Origin: Bacteroidia bacterium
Lineage (GTDB): Bacteria; Bacteroidota; Bacteroidia; Bacteroidales; CAJPTX01
Assembly (NCBI GenBank): GCA_905373625.1
Contig: CAJPTS010000112.1
Location: 1 to 6,437, forward strand
Direction: 5' to 3'
Length of the DNA stretch: 6,437 bases
The notes under the pieces were generated by a model that did no database searches, had not been told where the DNA came from, and was given only the letters and a program-made list of their open reading frames with translations. A program made the translations under genes and the position numbers. Shown here one piece after another: positions 1 to 6,437 of this stretch (within the stretch, counting starts at the first letter, position 1; every line of letters begins with the position of its first letter).

Positions 1-3000
1 GTTATATCTATTTTTACTCAGATCTGGATATCCAGACGAATGCTCCTTTGGCTTTTGCTAGCAATACCGGATTTTTAGCTACTCATTTTCAGACTACTGC
101 CAATGCTAGTATAAAAGGGATTAATCCGTTGATTAGCCGTCAATTCTTACTTTATACAGGTAATCCCTCAACTGTATTATCAGTAGAAAATATAGGCGGC
201 ATTCTGCCTGCACAGACGAAGCCCAATGGTTGGGTCAGTTTGGTGCGCGGTATTCTACATATTAAATCGCCATTTACATTTCATATCTCCACAGACAATT
301 CGTTTGATATCGGTAGAGATGGGGAGATGCTAGTTGATAATGACAACCTTCAAGTATTAATTTGTACAAATGGTGTCCGAAGTGGCAATACGGCTTTGGG
401 GTTAGCTGGTAAGCTTCATATAGTAAAAGGGAGTGTAGAAATAGGTAAAGCCAATCAGCACGTTAAGTATGGCGATATTGAATACAAGACTAATAGTTTT
501 GCTAGTATCGAAGTTAATGGAGGTGAATTAAAAGTCTACGGGAAGATACGTAATGCGCCTGGGGCTAGTTTACAATATATTCAAACAGGTGGTAAGGTTA
601 CGGTGATCCCGATTCTGAAACCAGAACGTACGGCTGGCTTGGATGTAGCAGGTACGGTATTCAAAATGACGGCCGGTGAACTAATATATGGCGGATCTGG
701 TGGAAAACAGTCTGATGGTGGCGATATACGCATTCTATCCTTAGCGCCTAATGTGACAGGTGGTACGATTCGTTTAACAGGTGGTGGGGCAAATAAAGAG
801 GTGCTTGTGTCATCTACGACAAAGTTTTACAATTTGAGTTGCGAGGGGAGTAATCAAGAAGTAGTACTTTGGGGAACACCGCTTGAAGTTAGTAATGATT
901 TGAAAATTACTGCGAATGCAAAGCTAACTGCGGAAAATGTAGATTTGACGCTACGCGGATCTCTTATCTGCGATGGAGAATATGAGGGTAAGGGGAATCA
1001 AACGATTTTTTCGGGAAATACGCAAACTATCAGTGGAAATGCTACGAAGCTTACTTTCAACGACCTTTCTGTTCAGAGTGTAAATAGTTTAACCTATCAA
1101 ACTCCCATAGCAGCCGAAGTCAATGGCAATTTAACAGTTAGCAATTCTGGCGTGTTAAATCTTTTGTCCTCTGTTTGGAAGTTGAGAGGGAATTTGTTGA
1201 ATGAAGGCGGCTTTAGAACCCAGACAACGGGTATTTTAGAGTTAGTAGGATCTGAATGTTCCGAGTTGCGAGGTAATGGCGATTATGGCTCTATTGCCAT
1301 AAAAAAGAGCGCAGGAGCACTTGCGGCTAACGATATCAATTTACATGGTACGCTTTATCTTTCGGACGGTAATTTTTTCTTAGATCGGTACCTTTTGCAA
1401 GTTTTCAGAGGTGGAAAAATAGAAAGGGGGACGACTACTCATTATGTTGTAACAGCAGGTTCGTTTGTCTCTAAGGGAATTAAGCAGGAGTTGGCGCAAG
1501 GCGATCGTACCATACTTTTTCCTTTAGGACTTGCTGATAAATATACGCCTGCCTTACTAACCATTCCAGCGCCAGGGTATGCTAATAATTCTGGTTTTGT
1601 GCGCGTAGCGAATGTGAGCAATATGTTTGGTGTGATTGGCGATTGTCGCGATAAAGTATTAAACTACCACTGGGAAGTAGAAACGCAGAATCAGGCGCTC
1701 ACGGGACAGTTTGAATTCTCGTGTCCTAAAGACTTAATGGCAGCCAATATGGTCGTAACAGAGAGTGCACCGCTTCGCTTCTTGCCTTCTGGCGAATGGG
1801 TACAGCAGACTAAGCACAATCTTTCGGAAGATGCAACGAGCCTTAAGCTGCTTTGGAAGTACTCTAATGCGCCCTCTTTGGATGGACGATATACTGCTGG
1901 CGCTCCCTTATGTTTTCTAACTATTAAGGAAGTAGAAAGTATTGCAGATGGAGGCTGGGCTGATCCGATCTGGAAACCTTATAATATGCCTGCTGCGCCA
2001 GCAATAGATTTACCAGATGGCCCTAACGGACTGACAATTCATGTAAAGCACTCGGTAGCAATAGATGCCAATAGTGCCACGGCTAAGGCGGTTGTAATTG
2101 AGCGTAACGGCGTATTGAAGATAGTCCCAACAGTGACAGGTACAGAGCTGGGAGATGTTAGTGGCTCGGGAGCTTTGGAGATAGCAAAGGGGGAGTTACC
2201 TAACGGTAATTATGCGCAGTTCTTTGGTTGCGCAAATGATGGACGACTTATTCTAGCAGGTAGCAATGATTATTTGTTACCTGCCATGACGCCTAACGAA
2301 TATCCGTATTTGTGGTTGACGGGTAGTGGCAAGCGTACGATGCCTGCCGTGAATATTACGGTATGTAAGGATCTTCAGCTGAAAGGAGCTACCGTGTATG
2401 ACAATACACTTAATAACAAAGGGCTACGTCTGTTAGGAACTTTTGAACGTGAAGCGGGAGCTGGTTTCCATGCGGGAACGGGTAGCGATGCGTGGGTATG
2501 GTTAAAAGGTACAGAACTTCAAAAAATTGGTGGCGCTACAAAAGATTTTCAGGGGACGAATGCTTTCAATCATCTATATGTAGAAAATGAGCATGGCGTC
2601 GAGATTCTTGCGGGCGGAATCGTAGAAGTGAAAGGCGATCTGCTACTTAAGAAAGGTAAGATATCTACTCCACGCAATTCGTCAACGACAAAGCTGAAAA
2701 TTCGTGCCGCACAAGATAATACATCGGCGCTTTTACCAGAGTCTTATGGGCATGTCGCGTCGTATATTGATGGTCCTTTGTATGTAGAAGTATTACCAAG
2801 CGTTACTGCTTATCGTTTCCCATTGGGCGTAGGTACAACACTTGCGAACCAGATGATATTAATGGGGTTAACACCAGGCGAGCTGCGTGTAGAAGCTATT
2901 CTTAATAGAGAAACGGGTATGCTTTTCCCCGTAAGTTACGTAGATCAGATGCGTTCGTGGAAAGTGTCTGGTACTGTTCCATCTGCTAAAGTCGTTTTTG

Positions 3001-4148
3001 TAACCTCTGGTTTTGATTGGGCGACTAGTACTGCTGATACCGATTTACGGGTTGTAAAATTAGGAACAGTGCCTCCTGTACGATGGGAAGGGATAGAATC
3101 TGAAGTCCTAACGAGCGGAGTATTTGGACGCCAGATCGGTATGCAGGCTTTGGCGACTCTAAATCCTGTGAATGATCAGCAATATAGTTTAGGAACGACC
3201 AATGCCATTTTGCCAACGGTAACAATTACAGATCTCTCGGGTAAATATTGTGCTCCTGTTGGGGGCAAGGTTAATGTACCTATAAGTTTTAGTTTTAGTG
3301 GCAATTGGTCTGACTGTCTTCCGATGTTAGTTACCTATAAAGTAGATGGCAATACACGTACACTAACTATACCCGTGACAGCACAAGCCACAGATCTTTT
3401 CAACCTTGAAGCAAATTATACAGATGCCGCGAATCTTTCGGATAAATTTGTACAAGTGCAGATCGTTAGTTTAGAGTATCGCCATGGTGCGGTGACGCAT
3501 GGCTTGGGTTTGCACAACAATGTACCTGTTAAGGTGAATCGTATGCCTAATATCGAGGCAGGTACATACACTATGTGCTTTTCAGAGGGGAGTGCGGTGC
3601 TTCTGAGTGGTACAACATTACCCGATGGCACGCCTTTATGGTCGAATTCTGGATTGAATGGTGTTTTTACCAATAAGAATAGTTTAACAACGCTTTTCAC
3701 GTTATCGGAAACTGGAACTGGCTTGCACTTAAAGTTAGCCGTGGATAATGATGGTTGTGCTGCTGAGAAAGAAGCTACGCTAGTTCAAGCTATCCCACCT
3801 ACAGGGCTTATTGCTGGTCAAGCGCTGGTTTGTGCTAATAACGGTGTGGATGTCATTCAGTCTTATACTTTTACGCCTACCACGCCTGGAACGTATAACT
3901 ATATTTGGTCGTTGGAGGATAAACCAGCTATAACTAATTTGGATTTGGTGGCAGGAACAGAAAATACGAATCCTGTTAAAGTAAATTGGAGTCACGAAGG
4001 TGTACTAGCAGGTGATATGGAATATAAGGCGAGACTTCATCTGAAGGTTACCGATTCCAATCGCTGTCTGTCTAACTTCGATTATCCCGTACGTGTTATT
4101 ATAAGGTTTGCAACTGCTCCATTGTATCATTTGCCGTACAATCAGTAG
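1..4148 (+). CDS. Giant modular surface/extracellular protein with repeated beta-rich modules and C-terminal Ig/PKD-like domains (5' partial)
   Basis: The frame is open from the left edge (first whole codon at 3), so the gene is 5'-truncated. The TTG at 48 is only an internal Leu codon, and at least 16 residues (starting YIYFYSDLDI) precede it. Numbering from codon 48 gives 1366 residues. Residues ~50-450 are short Gly/Asn-rich beta-strand turns (for example ASIEVNGGELKVYGKIRN, 152-169), suggesting a beta-helix-like stalk. Two related modules follow the same order: an outer beta-helix part, a conserved FPLG segment (491-494 and 924-927), then a beta-sandwich-like stretch ending near RYTAG (614-618) or QYSLG (1045-1049). 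The second module opens with SIADGGWADPIW (631-642), a Trp motif common in large Bacteroidota extracellular proteins. Residues ~1055-1165, 1166-1248 and 1249-1352 look like Ig/PKD-type domains with paired Cys. No catalytic motif is visible, and adhesin or matrix roles are inferred. The C-terminus (ATAPLYHLPYNQ) does not resemble a type IX sorting domain. The next gene starts 10 bases downstream. Confidence 0.85.
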   Translation, partial: YIYFYSDLDIQTNAPLAFASNTGFLATHFQTTANASIKGINPLISRQFLLYTGNPSTVLSVENIGGILPAQTKPNGWVSLVRGILHIKSPFTFHISTDNSFDIGRDGEMLVDNDNLQVLICTNGVRSGNTALGLAGKLHIVKGSVEIGKANQHVKYGDIEYKTNSFASIEVNGGELKVYGKIRNAPGASLQYIQTGGKVTVIPILKPERTAGLDVAGTVFKMTAGELIYGGSGGKQSDGGDIRILSLAPNVTGGTIRLTGGGANKEVLVSSTTKFYNLSCEGSNQEVVLWGTPLEVSNDLKITANAKLTAENVDLTLRGSLICDGEYEGKGNQTIFSGNTQTISGNATKLTFNDLSVQSVNSLTYQTPIAAEVNGNLTVSNSGVLNLLSSVWKLRGNLLNEGGFRTQTTGILELVGSECSELRGNGDYGSIAIKKSAGALAANDINLHGTLYLSDGNFFLDRYLLQVFRGGKIERGTTTHYVVTAGSFVSKGIKQELAQGDRTILFPLGLADKYTPALLTIPAPGYANNSGFVRVANVSNMFGVIGDCRDKVLNYHWEVETQNQALTGQFEFSCPKDLMAANMVVTESAPLRFLPSGEWVQQTKHNLSEDATSLKLLWKYSNAPSLDGRYTAGAPLCFLTIKEVESIADGGWADPIWKPYNMPAAPAIDLPDGPNGLTIHVKHSVAIDANSATAKAVVIERNGVLKIVPTVTGTELGDVSGSGALEIAKGELPNGNYAQFFGCANDGRLILAGSNDYLLPAMTPNEYPYLWLTGSGKRTMPAVNITVCKDLQLKGATVYDNTLNNKGLRLLGTFEREAGAGFHAGTGSDAWVWLKGTELQKIGGATKDFQGTNAFNHLYVENEHGVEILAGGIVEVKGDLLLKKGKISTPRNSSTTKLKIRAAQDNTSALLPESYGHVASYIDGPLYVEVLPSVTAYRFPLGVGTTLANQMILMGLTPGELRVEAILNRETGMLFPVSYVDQMRSWKVSGTVPSAKVVFVTSGFDWATSTADTDLRVVKLGTVPPVRWEGIESEVLTSGVFGRQIGMQALATLNPVNDQQYSLGTTNAILPTVTITDLSGKYCAPVGGKVNVPISFSFSGNWSDCLPMLVTYKVDGNTRTLTIPVTAQATDLFNLEANYTDAANLSDKFVQVQIVSLEYRHGAVTHGLGLHNNVPVKVNRMPNIEAGTYTMCFSEGSAVLLSGTTLPDGTPLWSNSGLNGVFTNKNSLTTLFTLSETGTGLHLKLAVDNDGCAAEKEATLVQAIPPTGLIAGQALVCANNGVDVIQSYTFTPTTPGTYNYIWSLEDKPAITNLDLVAGTENTNPVKVNWSHEGVLAGDMEYKARLHLKVTDSNRCLSNFDYPVRVIIRFATAPLYHLPYNQ

Positions 4149-4158
4149 GAATTCTTAG

Positions 4159-5298
4159 ATGAAACGCTTTGCACTATGTGCTGTAGGTCTTCTGTTTGTA
4201 CTAGTAGGCTATTCGCAAACCAGATTTAAGCTATCGTCAGCGTTTCATTCTCGTTTGTCAGTTGCTAAGACAGATAGGATTGTTGGAGCACTTGATAGGC
4301 TGTTGTTTAGTATCGGTGCGGGAAAGATAGATACTACTCTGTTAGAACCTGAAAATATTGTGTTTCATTATAACTTTTTTCGTGATCTACAGGGTATAGA
4401 GAACAAGGATACAGTGGCGGGATATTTTCATCCCCAATTGATTAACCTTTATCCCTTGACGGAGACGAAATGTATGCTAACATTAGTCCTTTCAAAAGGG
4501 GATGAGTTAGGACGTATCTATGATATTCTTGTGAGAGAAAAAGAGGAACGCATGTTCTTTGCTAGCCCTCTATACTACAACACAAGATTCTGGAAAACAA
4601 AGACAGTCGGTACTATTCGTTACTTTTTCCCAGATTCTGTTGATATGCAGCGTGCGGAACTTTTTGATCGGAAAAATAAGACCATTGCCCGAAAACTAGC
4701 AATTCCTCTACGACACTGGGATGTCTATTTATGTCAGAACTTTCAGGAGGCTCTGAATATTCAAGGCTGTGTGTACGAATATTCACGTAATGGAGTCGTG
4801 AACAGTGGGTATATTGTTGACCCGTGTACACTCTTTGCCTGTATGCATGATGAGGACTTTTCGCATGATATATTGCATATCTATGCAGCGGGAATTCGTG
4901 GTAACCAACGAAATCGTATTGCGGAGTGTGGTTTGGCGTATTATTGGGGGAATGCTTATTATACAACACCTAATGCGAAATCGCCTGCATTGGAGGAATT
5001 ATTGCCAGTGTTTCAAAAATATCTTGACGAACATAAGGGAGTGCAACTTTTGTCTCTTTTTGAGAAAAATCCTGATGTACTTGCCGAATATGGTTACCCT
5101 AAACCAATTGAAGTGAATAAAATAATTGCGGCACTCATTTGTAGAGAAATAGAAAAACAAAAGGGAGAAAAGGGAATTATCGAATTACTAAAATGTGGTC
5201 GTGGTAATGACAATTTCTTCAGAGTGGTAGAGCAGTTAATAGGGGTGAATCACGAGAACTTTGATAGAGAACTTCGACGTCTCGTGAGTTGTAAATAA
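4159..5298 (+). CDS. Secreted protein with degenerate gluzincin-like (HDxxH...E) site
   Basis: This 379-residue protein begins with a clear signal peptide (Lys-Arg, hydrophobic core at 5-17, probable cleavage in GYS|QT after residue 19), so it should be periplasmic or extracellular. There is no lipobox Cys at the cleavage site. Residues ~40-140 are a mixed alpha/beta region containing SIGAGKIDTTLL (51-62). Residues ~145-270 resemble a peptidase-MA-like gluzincin fold: DFSHDILHIY (233-242) gives H236 and H240 as possible zinc ligands, and the Glu in IAECGLAYYWG (E256) matches the third ligand of EGLA-type gluzincins. The catalytic Glu expected after the first His is Asp (D237), so the protein may be weakly active or a non-catalytic metal-binding relative. 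The rest (~275-379) is helical, with a Cys-containing IIELLKCGRG segment (340-349). The ATG is chosen because it gives the signal peptide. It lies 10 bases after the upstream stop, with only a weak AGGA in front, and the gene overlaps the Fic gene by one base. The peptidase relationship is inferred from the motif and not proven. Confidence 0.8.
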   Translation: MKRFALCAVGLLFVLVGYSQTRFKLSSAFHSRLSVAKTDRIVGALDRLLFSIGAGKIDTTLLEPENIVFHYNFFRDLQGIENKDTVAGYFHPQLINLYPLTETKCMLTLVLSKGDELGRIYDILVREKEERMFFASPLYYNTRFWKTKTVGTIRYFFPDSVDMQRAELFDRKNKTIARKLAIPLRHWDVYLCQNFQEALNIQGCVYEYSRNGVVNSGYIVDPCTLFACMHDEDFSHDILHIYAAGIRGNQRNRIAECGLAYYWGNAYYTTPNAKSPALEELLPVFQKYLDEHKGVQLLSLFEKNPDVLAEYGYPKPIEVNKIIAALICREIEKQKGEKGIIELLKCGRGNDNFFRVVEQLIGVNHENFDRELRRLVSCK

Positions 5299-5300
5299 TG
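5296..5300 (+). promoter_or_regulatory. TAATG stop/start overlap (translational coupling)
   Basis: The stop codon TAA of the secreted protein shares its last A with the ATG of the Fic gene. No purine-rich ribosome binding site precedes this ATG (the upstream bases read CGTGAGTTGTAA), so Fic translation probably depends on ribosomes finishing the upstream gene. The overlap supports the ATG at 5298 as the real start and places both genes on one transcript. Confidence 0.6.
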
Positions 5301-6029
5301 TCTGTGCTGCTCGATCGTCTGAATGAGGAACGTTTATCGCATTGCAAAGGTGGACTATATCACAAGTTGCAAGTAGTTTTTGCCTATAATTCTTGTAGGA
5401 TTGAGGGGAGTCGCCTCTCGGAAGAACAGACGCGCTTGATTTATGAAACTCGTATGGTAGCGAATGAGGGTACAGAGGCGCTTTCTGTAGATGACATTAT
5501 AGAAACGACAAATCATTTTCGAGCGTTCGATTGGGTTTTAGAGCATGCGATGGAGATCCCTTCAGAACAGCTTCTATTTCACTTGCACACAATTCTTAAG
5601 CAAGCTACGACCGATAGTCAAAAGTCGTGGTTTGCGGTTGGTGCTTATAAGCGTCTACCGAACGAAGTAGGTGGGCAAGAAACCACCCCGCCTGAAAAAG
5701 TTGCGCTGGCTATAAAAGAACTCTTGGACGAGTACATAGCATGCTCTGAACAAAATCTGGAAACTTTGTTAGATTTTCATGTGCGTTTTGAGCGTATACA
5801 CCCGTTTCAAGATGGAAATGGACGGGTAGGGCGTCTCCTACTCTTTAAGGAGTGTTTGCGATGCGGTGTACTTCCTTTTGTAATTACCGACGAGTTGAAA
5901 ATATTCTATTATCGTGGTCTACAACAATGGTCGCAGGTGCGCGGATACTTGACCGACACCTGTCGCACCGCACAAGACGAGTTTAGGCGTTGGTTAGCCT
6001 ATTTCCGTATTGACTGCCAAGTCTGTTAG
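5298..6029 (+). CDS. Fic family protein (predicted AMP-transferase, class II self-inhibited)
   Basis: This is a 243-residue cytoplasmic protein with no signal peptide or membrane segment. Fic enzymes typically move AMP from ATP to Ser, Thr or Tyr side chains of target proteins. The signature HPFQDGNGRVGR (168-179) matches HPFx(D/E)GNGRxxR completely, including the catalytic His168, the metal-binding Asp172 and the phosphate-binding Asn and Arg residues. Upstream, SCRIEG (32-37) matches the inhibitory motif (S/T)xxxE(G/N). Its Glu36 is expected to contact the second Arg (R179) and block productive ATP binding. An inhibitory helix N-terminal to the Fic core within the same chain defines class II, so no separate antitoxin gene is needed, and none is visible beside it. 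The region GAYKRLPNEVGG (115-126) fits the beta-hairpin flap that positions the target. The chain ends in CQVC, an unusual Cys pair. The gene overlaps the upstream secreted-protein gene by one base. Its target is unknown, and a virulence or stress role cannot be read from the sequence. Confidence 0.95.
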   Translation: MSVLLDRLNEERLSHCKGGLYHKLQVVFAYNSCRIEGSRLSEEQTRLIYETRMVANEGTEALSVDDIIETTNHFRAFDWVLEHAMEIPSEQLLFHLHTILKQATTDSQKSWFAVGAYKRLPNEVGGQETTPPEKVALAIKELLDEYIACSEQNLETLLDFHVRFERIHPFQDGNGRVGRLLLFKECLRCGVLPFVITDELKIFYYRGLQQWSQVRGYLTDTCRTAQDEFRRWLAYFRIDCQVC

Positions 6030-6040
6030 AGACTAGATTA

Positions 6041-6056
6041 GGTACTAGGTAGTGCC
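6041..6056 (+). terminator. Possible weak terminator hairpin after the Fic gene
   Basis: GGTACT and AGTGCC can form a 6-bp stem with one G-U pair around an AGGT loop, 11 bases after the Fic stop codon. The hairpin is followed by CCTTCTTT, which is pyrimidine-rich but not a clean U-tract. The position between two convergent genes is right for a terminator, but the stem is short, so this is only a candidate. Confidence 0.25.
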
Positions 6057-6088
6057 CCTTCTTTAATGCAAAGCAACCAGAATCAGGG

Positions 6089-6123
6089 CTTACTTGGTAC
6101 TTCGTACTTTGAACCTCGTACTT
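6089..6123. repeat. Degenerate tandem heptamer repeat (consensus CGTACTT)
   Basis: Five consecutive 7-base units are visible: CTTACTT, GGTACTT, CGTACTT, TGAACCT and CGTACTT. Four of the five share TACTT and one (TGAACCT) is diverged. The last unit reaches into the stop codon of the minus-strand gene. Two similar but weaker units (GGTACTA, GGTAGTG) lie at 6041-6054. The repeat fills most of the spacer between convergent genes. Its function is unknown, and replication slippage in a non-coding spacer would explain it. Confidence 0.55.
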
Positions 6124-6437
6124 AGATAAGGAATCCGTATTCATACACCTTCGGCACGATCTGCTGCCGCAATACTTCCATTGCTTCTTTCAAATTGGCT
6201 AATAGGCGCATATATTCCGCGTCATCACTCTTTGCGTTCATCTTACCTTTTTCGTTACGTCCGTGAAAATACTCCCGAATGTTATAATACGACGCATTTG
6301 GGTTTGCATTGGGTTGTGCATGGTAGTAGCGCCAAAGCTCGCGCCCCGCATCAAACACAGCAGTTGCCTCGGGAGAAAATTCTAGCGGCTCAGTAGGTAC
6401 AAAAGACTCTTCTTCTGCTAAATGCAGTAATGACCCC
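6122..6437 (-). CDS. C-terminal part of an unrecognised protein (5' end outside the window)
   Basis: On the minus strand a frame is open from the right edge to a TAA stop at 6124-6122, giving 104 residues. The GTG at 6358 is an internal Val codon and not a convincing start, because the frame continues upstream through an acidic, Pro/Glu-rich linker (AEEESFVPTEPLEFSPEATA). The linker leads into FDAGRELWRYYHAQ and then NASYYNIREYFHGR, an aromatic-rich segment. A Lys-rich turn (NEKGKMNAKSDD) follows, then a helical segment (EYMRLLANLKEAMEVLRQQI) and the end PKVYEYGFLI. The composition is that of a real, soluble, mainly alpha-helical protein tail with no signal or membrane segment. I do not recognise the family and assign no function. 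The gene converges on the Fic gene and leaves only 92 bases between them, so it belongs to a separate transcription unit. Confidence 0.75.
   Translation of the reverse strand, partial: GSLLHLAEEESFVPTEPLEFSPEATAVFDAGRELWRYYHAQPNANPNASYYNIREYFHGRNEKGKMNAKSDDAEYMRLLANLKEAMEVLRQQIVPKVYEYGFLI

Noticed and set aside
48..50. TTG as the start codon of the giant protein
   Set aside because: The same frame is open to the window edge with protein-like sequence before it, there is no signal peptide after it, and no ribosome binding site precedes it.
3025..3995. Three minus-strand open frames inside the giant gene
   Set aside because: They are shadows of the long plus-strand coding frame and show no domain or start signal.
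4095..4112. Bacteroidota-type promoter (TAnnTTTG) ahead of the secreted-protein gene
   Set aside because: TATAAGGTTTG has the wrong spacing between TA and TTTG, and no convincing upstream TTTG element is visible, so an operon with the upstream gene is simpler.
4805..5116. Plus-strand 103-codon open frame
   Set aside because: It lies wholly inside the secreted-protein gene in another frame, has no recognisable domain and has an unlikely composition.
5200..5297. Separate antitoxin for the Fic protein
   Set aside because: No small gene precedes it. The inhibitory motif is within the Fic protein itself.
6356..6358. GTG as the start of the minus-strand gene
   Set aside because: The frame continues without a stop to the right edge with a plausible linker sequence, so this Val is probably internal.
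6181..6396. Plus-strand 71-codon open frame
   Set aside because: It is antisense to the minus-strand gene, which has the better protein-like composition. This frame is an overlap artefact.

Overview
The window looks like a piece of a Bacteroidota chromosome, probably Bacteroidales. The reasons are a very large secreted-type protein built from Bacteroidota-style repeat and PKD/Ig-like modules, a signal peptide ending in a small residue followed by Gln, genes without clear Shine-Dalgarno sequences, and moderate GC by eye. A Porphyromonadaceae-like source is plausible, but this is only an impression.

Positions 1-6029 hold three tightly packed plus-strand genes that look like one transcription unit. 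The first is the 3' part of a giant surface or extracellular protein, open to the left edge, so its true start and signal peptide lie outside the window. After 10 bases comes a 379-residue secreted protein with a degenerate gluzincin-like zinc site (HDxxH plus a downstream Glu). Its stop codon overlaps by one base (TAATG) the start of a 243-residue Fic-domain protein. The Fic protein has a complete catalytic motif and an N-terminal self-inhibitory motif, so it reads as an intact, self-restrained AMP-transferase of class II type.

Positions 6030-6121 separate these genes from a convergent minus-strand gene. This short spacer holds a weak hairpin that may be a terminator and a degenerate tandem heptamer repeat (consensus CGTACTT) that runs into the last codon of the minus-strand gene. 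The minus-strand gene (6122 to the right edge) is the C-terminal part of a protein I do not recognise and is open to the window edge.

How the genes work together is not evident. The first two proteins should be exported, whereas Fic has no export signal and should act in the cytoplasm. The translational coupling of Fic to the secreted pseudo-peptidase-like protein is the most unusual arrangement here. No tRNA, rRNA, CRISPR array or insertion sequence was seen.
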